Shown piece by piece: positions 1 through 7,232 of a stretch of 10,808 nucleotides of DNA (position 1 is the first letter of the stretch; every line of letters starts with the position of its first letter). Both the position numbers and the translations under genes were made by a program. The stretch is from the NCBI GenBank assembly GCA_013214445.1, contig JABSPG010000096.1, positions 1-10,808 of the forward strand. Direction: 5' to 3'. Under the pieces are notes generated by a model. That model ran no database searches, was not told where the DNA came from, and worked only from the letters and a program-made list of their open reading frames with translations. The stretch is from Ekhidna sp. (GTDB taxonomy: Bacteria; Bacteroidota; Bacteroidia; Cytophagales; Cyclobacteriaceae).

Positions 1-1238
1 ATACCCTCTCCCCCACGCGACAGCCCATTCGCATTGAACGACGTGTACTGACCAAGCAAAATTAGGTTGTTGTCCAAAGCTTGTGTTATACCAAGACCTA
101 GCGATTCTTTCGCTTCATCCCCCTCATTGTACACAGAAAAATGATGCGCGGAACTGTGCAGGTATTGTCCATTGCTGGCGAGATTCATCAAGAAAGCGAA
201 CTGCTCGTTTCCACTGGTCTCGGACGTACCCACCACGCTAAACCCAACGGGCGTCTGTACCACATCGCTGACAAAATCGTCGTATCTTGTTAGATCAGAA
301 GCATCTCTGGAATCATCTATTCCGTAAGATAGGGCGTTGACTTCCGTTCCATTCCTATCCGTCTCCAAATAAGAAACATTGGTACCTGTAAAGCCCAGAT
401 TTTCGCCTCTTTGACTCTGCGCATTATTGTGACCAATAAAAACGAGGTTTCCATTTTCTTTTTCAAAAGCGCGAACTGCAACATCATCACTGCCATCCCT
501 TCCTACATCGATTTCAAGTAGTAGATCGCCATTTCTCGTAAATGACAAAAAATACTTGTTGAAATCAACAAGATTTCCTGGCTGAGCAACCTGCCGCGCT
601 CCAGCTACTAAAAAATTTCCAGACGACAACTGAATGATATCATTGCCGATATAATCCAGTAAAACTGGCGTGGCATCATCTGTTGCTTCCCCCACTGAAA
701 TCAAGGAGTCTCCGGCTATGGTTCTAATAGTCAAATCCTCGTTTAGAAGACCAAAAGTCATAAACTGCCAATCTGATATTCCAAGTGCATTGATAGTGAT
801 AGAAGACGAACCCACAAATGCAAACCCACTGCTACCATCACCAAAATCAGCGATATACTGAATTTGACCAGCAGATTCCTCTCCTCGAAATCGATCCGGA
901 ATATCATCTCCTGTCCAATCATCAGGATTTCCATCTCCATCAAAATCTAGGGTGTCAGAAACACCAAAGGAATTACTACCTATTAAATTTCCATCAAGAT
1001 CTGTCCTTAGAACAAAGAAGTCTTTGTCTCCATTTTCAGAGAGTTGTGTACCAAGTACAATCAGACCTTCTGCGATGGTGCCAGTAGCATCGTAGACAAT
1101 CTCTATATCGCTAGCCTCGTAGCTCGTGAGCTCACCGAAGTATTTAATGAATGCTTCCTCTGATGTAGGCGAATTCTCATCCTCGATTTGGCAGCCAACC
1201 AGCGAAAACGCCAAGACTATTTGAAAAAATCGCTTCAT
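1..1238 (-). CDS. Probable surface-exposed lipoprotein with beta-propeller-like repeats, 3' end cut by window
   Basis: The frame is open from the ATG at 1238 to the left window edge (412 complete codons, no stop), so the C-terminus is missing. Residues 1-15 are a lipoprotein signal peptide (MKRFF, hydrophobic stretch, lipobox LVGC with Cys16). The residues after it, CQIEDE, resemble the acidic lipoprotein export signal that sends Bacteroidota lipoproteins to the outer face of the outer membrane. Six related units follow, each opening with a strand such as GLIVLGT, GFAFVGS, NFLVAGA, NLVFIGH, GFSVVGT or NLILLGQ (near residues 58, 138, 208, 264, 332 and 391). Most continue into a second strand ending in a D/N-G turn, as in beta-propeller blades. 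An Asp-rich DxDGDGxPDDW insertion (98-115) looks calcium-binding. The start lies one base after the stop of the barrel gene, so it is the last visible gene of the operon and probably works with that barrel. I recognise no specific ligand or enzymatic function. Confidence 0.85.
   Translation of the reverse strand, partial: MKRFFQIVLAFSLVGCQIEDENSPTSEEAFIKYFGELTSYEASDIEIVYDATGTIAEGLIVLGTQLSENGDKDFFVLRTDLDGNLIGSNSFGVSDTLDFDGDGNPDDWTGDDIPDRFRGEESAGQIQYIADFGDGSSGFAFVGSSSITINALGISDWQFMTFGLLNEDLTIRTIAGDSLISVGEATDDATPVLLDYIGNDIIQLSSGNFLVAGARQVAQPGNLVDFNKYFLSFTRNGDLLLEIDVGRDGSDDVAVRAFEKENGNLVFIGHNNAQSQRGENLGFTGTNVSYLETDRNGTEVNALSYGIDDSRDASDLTRYDDFVSDVVQTPVGFSVVGTSETSGNEQFAFLMNLASNGQYLHSSAHHFSVYNEGDEAKESLGLGITQALDNNLILLGQYTSFNANGLSRGGEG
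894..947 (-). other. Asp-rich calcium-binding-like loop (thrombospondin type 3-like) in the lipoprotein
   Basis: Residues 98-115 of the lipoprotein read DFDGDGNPDD, then WTGDDIPD. The alternating Asp residues at 98, 100, 102, 106, 111 and 115 match the DxDGDGxPDxW pattern of EF-hand-like and thrombospondin type 3 repeats, which bind calcium in many secreted Bacteroidota proteins. The loop falls between the first and second propeller-like units, as an insertion. Calcium binding is inferred from the pattern only. Confidence 0.6.
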
Positions 1239-1239
1239 A

Positions 1240-2355
1240 TTAACGGTACTGCTTTCGTTTTCGAGGTAAATAAATGGATTTGGTATAGCCTACCGAAAAT
1301 GACAAAGTATTCAACGTAAGGTCATCTTCCACATGGCCCACGCCAAAGTTTAAATCTTTGTTTGCATAGCGGTTATCCGGGTTGACATAGTTGAACAGAG
1401 CATTGTCATACCTAAGCTCCAAGGAGAAAAAATCTACTTTTGCCCTGCCTACCCTGGCACGCATACCGACACCCGCCAAAATGGACAGGTTCGATCCAGC
1501 AACTTGATCAAAATTCTTCAAATCATCACTTCCCCCTGCCAGTGTGTAGGCGGTACCACCTGTTCTTCTAGTATCAATGTACTTGGCACTTAGGGTAAAA
1601 TCGTAGGTTGCTCCCACAAATACATAGGGTAAAATGCCCACTCTGTTTCCGTCTTCATCTTTCTTGTCATAGTTAAGACTATATCTTGCCATGACTGGGA
1701 AACGAATCATATTGCTTGTGTTTTTTGCTACGTAATTCAAATCCTGAACGATCATCTCGCCCTCTACATCATATGTAGCGATCCGATATTGCAGGCCTGC
1801 AGCCACCTCAAAACCGTTTTTGATGTGTCTCTCTGCGAGTGCTTCCACCCAAAAGCCTATGCCCAGCCCAGTGTCATTTCCATTTTCATTGTATCGTTTT
1901 TCGCCTGCTTGAAACGTATCAAAAGTTTGTATGACACTGGGCAAGCTTTTGTTGATCCCTCCTCTGACAGCTAATCTCAAAATGGGTTCGGTCTTGAACT
2001 TCTCTTTCAATAGATAGAGCTCCGCAGGGTCCTCAGCGGCCAATTGGTGTTCTTTGTCTACACGAAGCAGCTGAACAAACATTTCCTCCGCTTTAGCTTC
2101 ATTGTCCTGAAATAGATAAGCTTTTGTCAAGAGTTTATATGCCCTAATCGCTTCCTCGATGGAAAAAACCCCTTGATCCAGACATCTAGTGAAGCCGCTG
2201 TTAAAGTCGTCATAAGTGCTCAAAATATCTGAAAGTCTTCCTTGTTCGAATGCCTGCTCGGCCACCGATAATGCTCGGGCACATTGCGAGGAGCTTTGAC
2301 CATGGACCCAGATGGTAGCGACAGCAAATATTAAGGTGATTGTGTACTTCTTCAT
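1240..2355 (-). CDS. Outer-membrane beta-barrel protein with periplasmic helical (TPR-like) N-terminal domain
   Basis: This 371-residue protein starts with a Sec signal peptide (MKKYTITLIFAVATIWVHG, likely cleaved before Gln20). Residues 22-120 are helical and resemble a short TPR-like domain, with AYLFQDNEAKAEEMFVQLL and then DPAELYLLKEKFKTEP, a combination I recall from periplasmic domains ahead of PorT-like barrels. From about 125 to 364 alternating hydrophobic and aromatic segments look like barrel strands (for example FEVAAGLQYRIATYDV, ILPYVFVGATYDFTLSA and VDFFSLELRYDNALF). They end in LNTLSFSVGYTKSIYL and a short basic tail. This fits the PorT-like outer-membrane barrel superfamily (PF13568-like). 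Two cysteines, 25 and 58, lie in the helical domain and could form a disulfide. The gene starts 8 bases after the STAND-WD40 stop and ends 1 base before the lipoprotein start, so it is most likely the outer-membrane partner of both. The barrel assignment is fairly firm; the partner role is inferred. Confidence 0.85.
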   Translation of the reverse strand: MKKYTITLIFAVATIWVHGQSSSQCARALSVAEQAFEQGRLSDILSTYDDFNSGFTRCLDQGVFSIEEAIRAYKLLTKAYLFQDNEAKAEEMFVQLLRVDKEHQLAAEDPAELYLLKEKFKTEPILRLAVRGGINKSLPSVIQTFDTFQAGEKRYNENGNDTGLGIGFWVEALAERHIKNGFEVAAGLQYRIATYDVEGEMIVQDLNYVAKNTSNMIRFPVMARYSLNYDKKDEDGNRVGILPYVFVGATYDFTLSAKYIDTRRTGGTAYTLAGGSDDLKNFDQVAGSNLSILAGVGMRARVGRAKVDFFSLELRYDNALFNYVNPDNRYANKDLNFGVGHVEDDLTLNTLSFSVGYTKSIYLPRKRKQYR

Positions 2356-2363
2356 ATAAACTC

Positions 2364-5300
2364 TTACAAGTCAGCGAATCGTTTTGGCATTCCAGCGCAT
2401 GTCTCCTCGTAATCCAGATCTCCAACGTACTGCCTCCATTCGTTTTCTGACATATTACCTAAGGTTATATGCGAGCAAATTTCCTTTGCAATGGTTCCAA
2501 TCTTGGTCGGGTATTTTCGAATGTTCCCGTCATTTGCTGCCGTAATAAAGTACTTCCCATCCGGGCTAAAATCTGCATCATTGACCCACCCTTGACTGTC
2601 ACCACCCACTCCACTATAATCTTGAAGTACAATCGGCAAATCAAACGGATGGCTCAAGTCCCACATACGTACCTGCTTGTTTCTAGAAGTAGCCAGAATC
2701 AGACGATCCTCTGGACTAAACTCAATATCTGTGATTGGAGCTCTAAAGCCTGCCAAAGTAGGCTCTCTACGTTTGTTTTCTTTTAAATCCCAAACGATGA
2801 TCCGACCATCGTCTGTTCCGTAAGCTAGTAGCTCCCCCTTGTTACTGAACTTCACAGCTTTAATTGGACTGGATTTCGATCGTACTACCGAGCCAGTAGA
2901 ATCCGAAGCGGCAGTTCGCCTGGTAACTAACGTCGTAGCTCCTTTACTCACGTCACTGAGATCCCAGATGTAGACATTTCCATCATTTCCACCCCCAACA
3001 AGGGACTTGGCATCAGGAGACAAAGCGATCTTGTTTATTCGCACATTCGACTTAGCAATCTCAGTAGATGTCTTAAAGTCACTTCGAATGATTCGATTAT
3101 CTGCACCAACACTAATAAATCCAGCATTGTCTGGCAAGAACTGTAGATCGAATACCGTTCCACCCATATGCCCTGAAATCTTTGTTGGCTCTTGACCACT
3201 TTTTCTTAAATCAAAAAGCAGAATATTATTTTGATCGGTGCCTAGAGCCAGGTATTTTTCGTCAGGGCTCACATTTACCACCCTAGCGACATCTTCATTC
3301 TGGAAAATTTGCTGATACGCACGGGTATCAACGTCCCATTTGATCACCTCACCATCTGCGTTAGCTGTGTAGAAGTACTTTCCTGTCTCAGAGTGTACCA
3401 CGGAACGTACCGCCACAACCGTATTCTCTGATTCTGGATCGATCGGTTTATGGTATTGATTGAATATGGAGTCTCCTTTATCCTCATACTTTACCCCATA
3501 TAATCCTTGCAGCGCCGTGTAAATACCGGCATAAACATCCCCGTTATAATCTTTCCCTTGATCCTTATACTTCTGATAGAAAAAGAAAGACTGCAAGGCC
3601 ACTAAACCTTTCAGTTCAGCTAGCGACCTGGTATCCGGCACAATGTCCTTTGCTTTAATCGCCATGGACTGAGCTACCGCCTGATATCTTAGCCGTTGAG
3701 CACGATCCTTTTCGATCTGAGCCTGTGCCTCCGCATCTCTTGCTGCCTTCTCTTGCTCTTTTGCCAACCGCTCGCTTTCCCGAGCTGCCTTCGTCGCTTC
3801 GTTTGCCAAAATAGTGGCATCTTCTGCTTCTTTTTGCCTTTGTGTTGCTAGGATTGCACTTCTTTGTGCTGCTTCTTTGGCTTGGTCAGCTTCTGCTTTC
3901 TGTTGTAGTGCATCAGCTTCTGCAGCTGTCGCTTTAGCCGCTGCATCCAATGCTTCTTCTTTTAGTTCATCGGCCTGATCCTTCAATTTATTCGCTTCAT
4001 CTCTAGCTAATTCTGCTGCCGCTTTCTCCCTCTCCGCATCATTTGCCTTGATAAAGGCATAAATCACAAAAGTCAATGATACCAATACTGCAATCGCCAT
4101 CACTACAGCAAAAAGCCTTGCCCTTTTTACCTGCCTTTTTTGGAGAATTTCCTTGTTTCTCTGCTCAGTTAAGTAAGCTTTCTCGGATGTCTCCAAAAAC
4201 ACCATGGTACGTTCGAAAGCGGGATTGTACCGCTGACCCCAAACCAATGTCGGCCTATTTTCCTCTCTCCAGTTAAGCGCCAGCTGCAAATCCGGCATCT
4301 GCCAAAGTCCGGCTTTTCCCTCTTGGTATCGTTCAGCAGCTTCAGAAAGCTTCAAGTACATTTCGGAAGCCTTCGACTCCTCATCTAACCATCTCTTTAG
4401 CCTCACCCAGATCCGCATTAAACTCTCATGCGAGATGTCAATCACCGTTTCTGACTCCAATCGCACCCCATAAGGAGGCATCAATAAGGATCTACCAGGC
4501 TCCCTGAATCGATCAACGACTCGTGATACTTCGTCCTCATTCACCCCTGCAATTGCTGCGATGGTCGCTAACTTGGTAGGACGTCTAATGCCTTGATTTT
4601 CAGAACCTCGCTCGGTCAAAGCCTTAAACATGACCTCACAAATCTCCTTCTCACGCTTGCTCAGTGAGTCATAAGCCTCATTGGCATGCATAGAAAGCGC
4701 CTCACGCAAGGTACCGATGGAATTATAGTGCCTTAGATCGATGGGTTCTCCTATCTTTCGATTATCTGTCCAATACGACCAGGTACGCATTAAGGCATGC
4801 TGCAGAATTGGAAGTTGATCGGGGCTATCTCCCACATCATTCAATAACTGTTGCGTCAATCGTGGCGCGATTTTACCACCCCCAACTGCAACGGGACCCT
4901 CAATGGCTGTTCTCTTCTGATCCCTAGTCATTTGTGGAATCAAATAGTGAGAATCATTGATCATCTGCGTCAGGTCTGGAAACTGTGCACATTCTCCAAT
5001 GAAATCGGAACGCATAGTCAATGCGATGTACACGGGTTCATCATACTGATGAATCGCTTCCAGCATTAGGTTGACAAAAGCAGATGACTCATCCAAATCT
5101 GATGTCTCAGCTTCCAGCTTTCGATACCTAAAAAGTTCTTCAAATTGGTCAACAAGAATGAGGACATTCTGAAAATCATCCGTTTTCAACTGTCTAACCA
5201 CCTCGACTAAACCCAGTGAACTACTCCTAAGCACGGTGCTGATAATTGTCTTTCGGATCAGCTTGTCTTCATCCCCCAAGTTGGCGTACTCCCTATCTTT

Positions 5301-5645
5301 GATCAGTAATGCTTCAGCCAAATTATCGATGGGACCACCACCAGGTCGGGTAACCACGATTCGCCAGTTTGAACCAGCATCGGTCATAAATCCCCCGTAG
5401 AGTGTTGGAATGAGTCCGCAATACATCAAGGAGGACTTTCCACTCCCAGAAGCTCCCAGAATCGCAACAAATTTATTTTCGGAAAGCTTTACCAGTACCT
5501 CGTCACTTTGCCCTTCTCTTCCAAAAAACAGATGACTTTCCTCTATACCGAAAGGCCTAAGACCTGGAAAAGGATTGATCAGTTGGGTAATGTCTACAAT
5601 GTCCTGAACTTCTTCGTTCTGAACATCAAGGTCTTTTTCGCTCAT
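2364..5645 (-). CDS. nSTAND1 NTPase - transmembrane helix - coiled coil - WD40 protein
   Basis: This 1093-residue protein begins with the signature entry of nSTAND1 NTPases (NPFPGLRPF, 24-32, then FFGRE, 40-44). Walker A is GASGSGKSS (64-72) and Walker B is VLILVDQFEELF (161-172). The helical and winged-helix parts of the STAND module run to about 470 and include LPILQHALMRTW and DISHESLMRIW. A basic stretch (QKRQVKRAR) precedes one hydrophobic helix (511-531), which predicts N-terminus in, C-terminus out. Residues 532-665 form an Ala/Glu/Lys-rich helical rod without proline. Seven WD40-like blades span about 743-1048; blades 4 to 6 carry the clearest YIWDL, IVWDL and RMWDL endings. The tail (EICSHITLGNMSENEW, then ETC) matches a C-terminal element I recall in other bacterial STAND-WD40 proteins. 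STAND proteins are NTP-driven switches: the sensor region senses and the NTPase oligomerises. The ATG overlaps the TIR gene's TGA, so the two are co-translated. No effector domain is fused here; the TIR protein is the likely partner. Confidence 0.93.
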   Translation of the reverse strand: MSEKDLDVQNEEVQDIVDITQLINPFPGLRPFGIEESHLFFGREGQSDEVLVKLSENKFVAILGASGSGKSSLMYCGLIPTLYGGFMTDAGSNWRIVVTRPGGGPIDNLAEALLIKDREYANLGDEDKLIRKTIISTVLRSSSLGLVEVVRQLKTDDFQNVLILVDQFEELFRYRKLEAETSDLDESSAFVNLMLEAIHQYDEPVYIALTMRSDFIGECAQFPDLTQMINDSHYLIPQMTRDQKRTAIEGPVAVGGGKIAPRLTQQLLNDVGDSPDQLPILQHALMRTWSYWTDNRKIGEPIDLRHYNSIGTLREALSMHANEAYDSLSKREKEICEVMFKALTERGSENQGIRRPTKLATIAAIAGVNEDEVSRVVDRFREPGRSLLMPPYGVRLESETVIDISHESLMRIWVRLKRWLDEESKASEMYLKLSEAAERYQEGKAGLWQMPDLQLALNWREENRPTLVWGQRYNPAFERTMVFLETSEKAYLTEQRNKEILQKRQVKRARLFAVVMAIAVLVSLTFVIYAFIKANDAEREKAAAELARDEANKLKDQADELKEEALDAAAKATAAEADALQQKAEADQAKEAAQRSAILATQRQKEAEDATILANEATKAARESERLAKEQEKAARDAEAQAQIEKDRAQRLRYQAVAQSMAIKAKDIVPDTRSLAELKGLVALQSFFFYQKYKDQGKDYNGDVYAGIYTALQGLYGVKYEDKGDSIFNQYHKPIDPESENTVVAVRSVVHSETGKYFYTANADGEVIKWDVDTRAYQQIFQNEDVARVVNVSPDEKYLALGTDQNNILLFDLRKSGQEPTKISGHMGGTVFDLQFLPDNAGFISVGADNRIIRSDFKTSTEIAKSNVRINKIALSPDAKSLVGGGNDGNVYIWDLSDVSKGATTLVTRRTAASDSTGSVVRSKSSPIKAVKFSNKGELLAYGTDDGRIIVWDLKENKRREPTLAGFRAPITDIEFSPEDRLILATSRNKQVRMWDLSHPFDLPIVLQDYSGVGGDSQGWVNDADFSPDGKYFITAANDGNIRKYPTKIGTIAKEICSHITLGNMSENEWRQYVGDLDYEETCAGMPKRFADL
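3651..4115 (-). other. Membrane helix plus 134-residue Ala/Glu-rich helical rod of the STAND-WD40 protein
   Basis: Residues 511-531 (LFAVVMAIAVLVSLTFVIYA and one more) form the only strong membrane helix of the protein. Residues 532-665 follow as an uninterrupted run rich in Ala, Glu, Lys, Gln and Asp, with no Pro or Gly, typical of a long helix or coiled coil. At 0.15 nm per residue the rod would be about 20 nm long. The basic residues just before the membrane helix suggest that the rod and the WD40 domain lie in the periplasm. This topology is a prediction from the positive-inside rule and not proven. Confidence 0.75.
5642..5645 (-). other. ATGA stop/start overlap coupling the TIR and STAND genes
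   Basis: The TGA stop of the TIR-like gene (5642-5644) shares bases with the ATG start of the STAND gene (5643-5645), giving a 4-base overlap. Such overlaps usually mean translational coupling and near-equal production, which fits two proteins working in one complex. A purine-rich GGAAAG lies just upstream within the TIR gene's last codons and may help re-initiation. Confidence 0.9.
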
Positions 5646-7159
5646 TTGCTTTCCATTTTAGTTAGAAAAGGTATTAAGTGATCAGGATCGAAGGTTCCCC
5701 CATTATTTCCCAATACCATGGCATTATTCTTTTCATAGTGTGCCATATCCACTTCCTTCTGTCCATCGAGGTACACCGCCTTAGCCGTGAGCGGCTTTTC
5801 TCGCCCGAAACCAGGTGCTTTTAACAAGTCCTGAAGCTTAGTCCGAATCCATTCCTCTGTGGATTTACCGTAATAGATGATTGATGCGTCACATCTTCGT
5901 AGATTTTCTTGATGGATATACCTTAAATCCACCAAATCACCTTCATAGCTAGGGGAAACCACATTAAAGCCCTTGTCCTTCAGGTACGACTGTATGTGTT
6001 CTATATCATTTACGTCACGCTTATCGGCAATGAGGTAAATCATTTTCAACTGTTTGTCCTTCTTCTCTGGATCTAGCCCCTTGATACCTCTACGGGCGTT
6101 GAAGCGCCCACCGGTAACCAGCTCCTCTCGAATAATGGTTTTCAATTCCTGCAATTGAATTTGTAGTACTTCCGCTTCTTCAAGTGCAGCAGCATCACTT
6201 TTTAAATCCTCAATGAAAATCTTTTGACGTTCGGTGATGTTTTTTAGGTCAGGTGAAACCCAGATAAGTCTGCTAAACGGCTGCTTTTCACCTTCCTTAG
6301 CTCCCTTGTTCTTATCCACCATTTGGTACGTATGATCAGAAGCAACCCTATTCTGAATATCGACTACCGACAGTTCAGAACCTCTCGGTTTGTAACCATA
6401 ATCTTCCCCTACAAGATGTATAGATAAGCGACATCTATCAAGATCGTCTCTGACCATTCGATCCAAAGCTTTAGCTTCTTTTGGGAGACTATGATCCGGG
6501 AGCACTTTGTATCCATGCCTAATCAACTCCCGCTTGATAATGTCCCTTTGAATGACCATATCTACCCCAGTACTAGCCAGATATACCGTTTTTTCCCTCG
6601 GGATTGTTTGGTACCCTCCTTCAGAACCCTCAATTTCCTTGGCATGCAGCACATGATTGATATCATATGCCATATCTACCAACTTCATCCAATAACTTCG
6701 CTCAGCATCTGAGCCGAAGAAGCGAGTAAATTCCATTGGATCTCCGGTGAGTGGATCCACCAAGTAGAAATCATAGGTGAGTAGATCCTCTAGTTCTGGT
6801 AGATGTTCATCAGGATCGTACGGTCTTTTCAGCACCTTAAAAACTCGCGAAACTCCATCAGCAATAAGTCTATTATTTTCTTTTAAGGATTTAGCATAGG
6901 TGTTGATTCCGTGCATGATCACCTCACTTTTGGATAAATTTGAGGTAGATACTATGAGCACAACTGTGTAATCAGTAAGCTCTGAAACACTAAAATTGGT
7001 TTCACTAATTAGCTTAATTTCAGGGTTTTCTCTTGTGATTTGGAACATCAAGGTCGATAAAAACTTATGGAAGTTGGTAATCCATCCTTTGATGCCACCA
7101 TCAATCATTGCATCATCTTGTTCAGAATAAATCAATGCTATGGTCCGATTGGTGTTCAT
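5642..7159 (-). CDS. Protein with three tandem TIR-like modules, partner of the STAND NTPase
   Basis: This 505-residue protein has no signal peptide or membrane helix, so it should be cytoplasmic. Three Rossmann/flavodoxin-like modules can be read. Module 1 (about 1-175) opens with TIALIYSEQDD and contains GWITNFHKFLSTL, VVLIVSTSNLS and then FYLVDPLTGDPMEFTRFF, YW and DMAYDI, a pattern I recall from TIR proteins next to STAND NTPases. Module 2 (about 189-350) has TVYLASTGVDMVIQRD, HGYKVLPD, DRCRLSIHLVGEDYG and LIWVSPD. Module 3 (about 371-500) has MIYLIADKRD, GFNVVSPSYEGD, RRCDASIIYYGKSTEEW and LIPFL. TIR domains either assemble signalling scaffolds or cleave NAD+. In module 3 the position four after Trp437, where canonical TIR enzymes carry the catalytic Glu, is Lys441, so this module is probably not a NADase. 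The ATG at 7159 is the only start available, since an in-frame TAA lies about 30 bases upstream. The TIR-like call is fairly firm; which module, if any, is active is unknown. Confidence 0.85.
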   Translation of the reverse strand: MNTNRTIALIYSEQDDAMIDGGIKGWITNFHKFLSTLMFQITRENPEIKLISETNFSVSELTDYTVVLIVSTSNLSKSEVIMHGINTYAKSLKENNRLIADGVSRVFKVLKRPYDPDEHLPELEDLLTYDFYLVDPLTGDPMEFTRFFGSDAERSYWMKLVDMAYDINHVLHAKEIEGSEGGYQTIPREKTVYLASTGVDMVIQRDIIKRELIRHGYKVLPDHSLPKEAKALDRMVRDDLDRCRLSIHLVGEDYGYKPRGSELSVVDIQNRVASDHTYQMVDKNKGAKEGEKQPFSRLIWVSPDLKNITERQKIFIEDLKSDAAALEEAEVLQIQLQELKTIIREELVTGGRFNARRGIKGLDPEKKDKQLKMIYLIADKRDVNDIEHIQSYLKDKGFNVVSPSYEGDLVDLRYIHQENLRRCDASIIYYGKSTEEWIRTKLQDLLKAPGFGREKPLTAKAVYLDGQKEVDMAHYEKNNAMVLGNNGGTFDPDHLIPFLTKMESK

Positions 7160-7232
7160 TGGTAGGTGTAGGTGAGCGTATTTAGTGAATTAACTTATTT
7201 TTTTACTATTAAAAAGCGATTGTGCAAAAACA
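7160..7232 (-). other. 73-base AT-rich gap between the transporter-like gene and the TIR-STAND operon
   Basis: This stretch separates two co-directional genes. It holds an AT-only mini-hairpin at 7200-7215 (TTTTTA, 4-base loop, TAAAAA), which is too weak to call a terminator. I find no good match to the Bacteroidota promoter (TTG, then TAnnTTTG) and no Shine-Dalgarno sequence before the TIR start, which is preceded by CACCTACACCTACCA. A promoter for the TIR-STAND operon may lie here, but I cannot point to one. Confidence 0.4.

Noticed and set aside
758..1087. Small open frames on both strands (758-943 minus, 818-1087 plus)
   Set aside because: Both overlap the lipoprotein gene in other frames. 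The lipoprotein frame has a signal peptide, lipobox and repeats, so it is the real one.
2469..2786. 105-codon open frame on the plus strand
   Set aside because: It is antisense to the WD40 blades of the STAND protein, which have clear repeat evidence. The plus-strand translation shows no motif or start context.
3651..4052. Ala/Glu-rich stretch as a DNA tandem repeat
   Set aside because: The protein composition is repetitive (AA, AE, EA, KA), but the codons vary and no fixed DNA unit repeats. It is a helical rod and not a repeat array.
7200..7215. AT-only hairpin as an intrinsic terminator between the transporter-like and TIR genes
   Set aside because: The stem is six A-T pairs with no G-C pair, so it is unstable and expected by chance in such AT-rich sequence.
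7160..7232. Promoter for the TIR-STAND operon
   Set aside because: I looked for TTG followed by TAnnTTTG on the minus strand and found only weak partial matches. It may exist, but the sequence does not let me place it.
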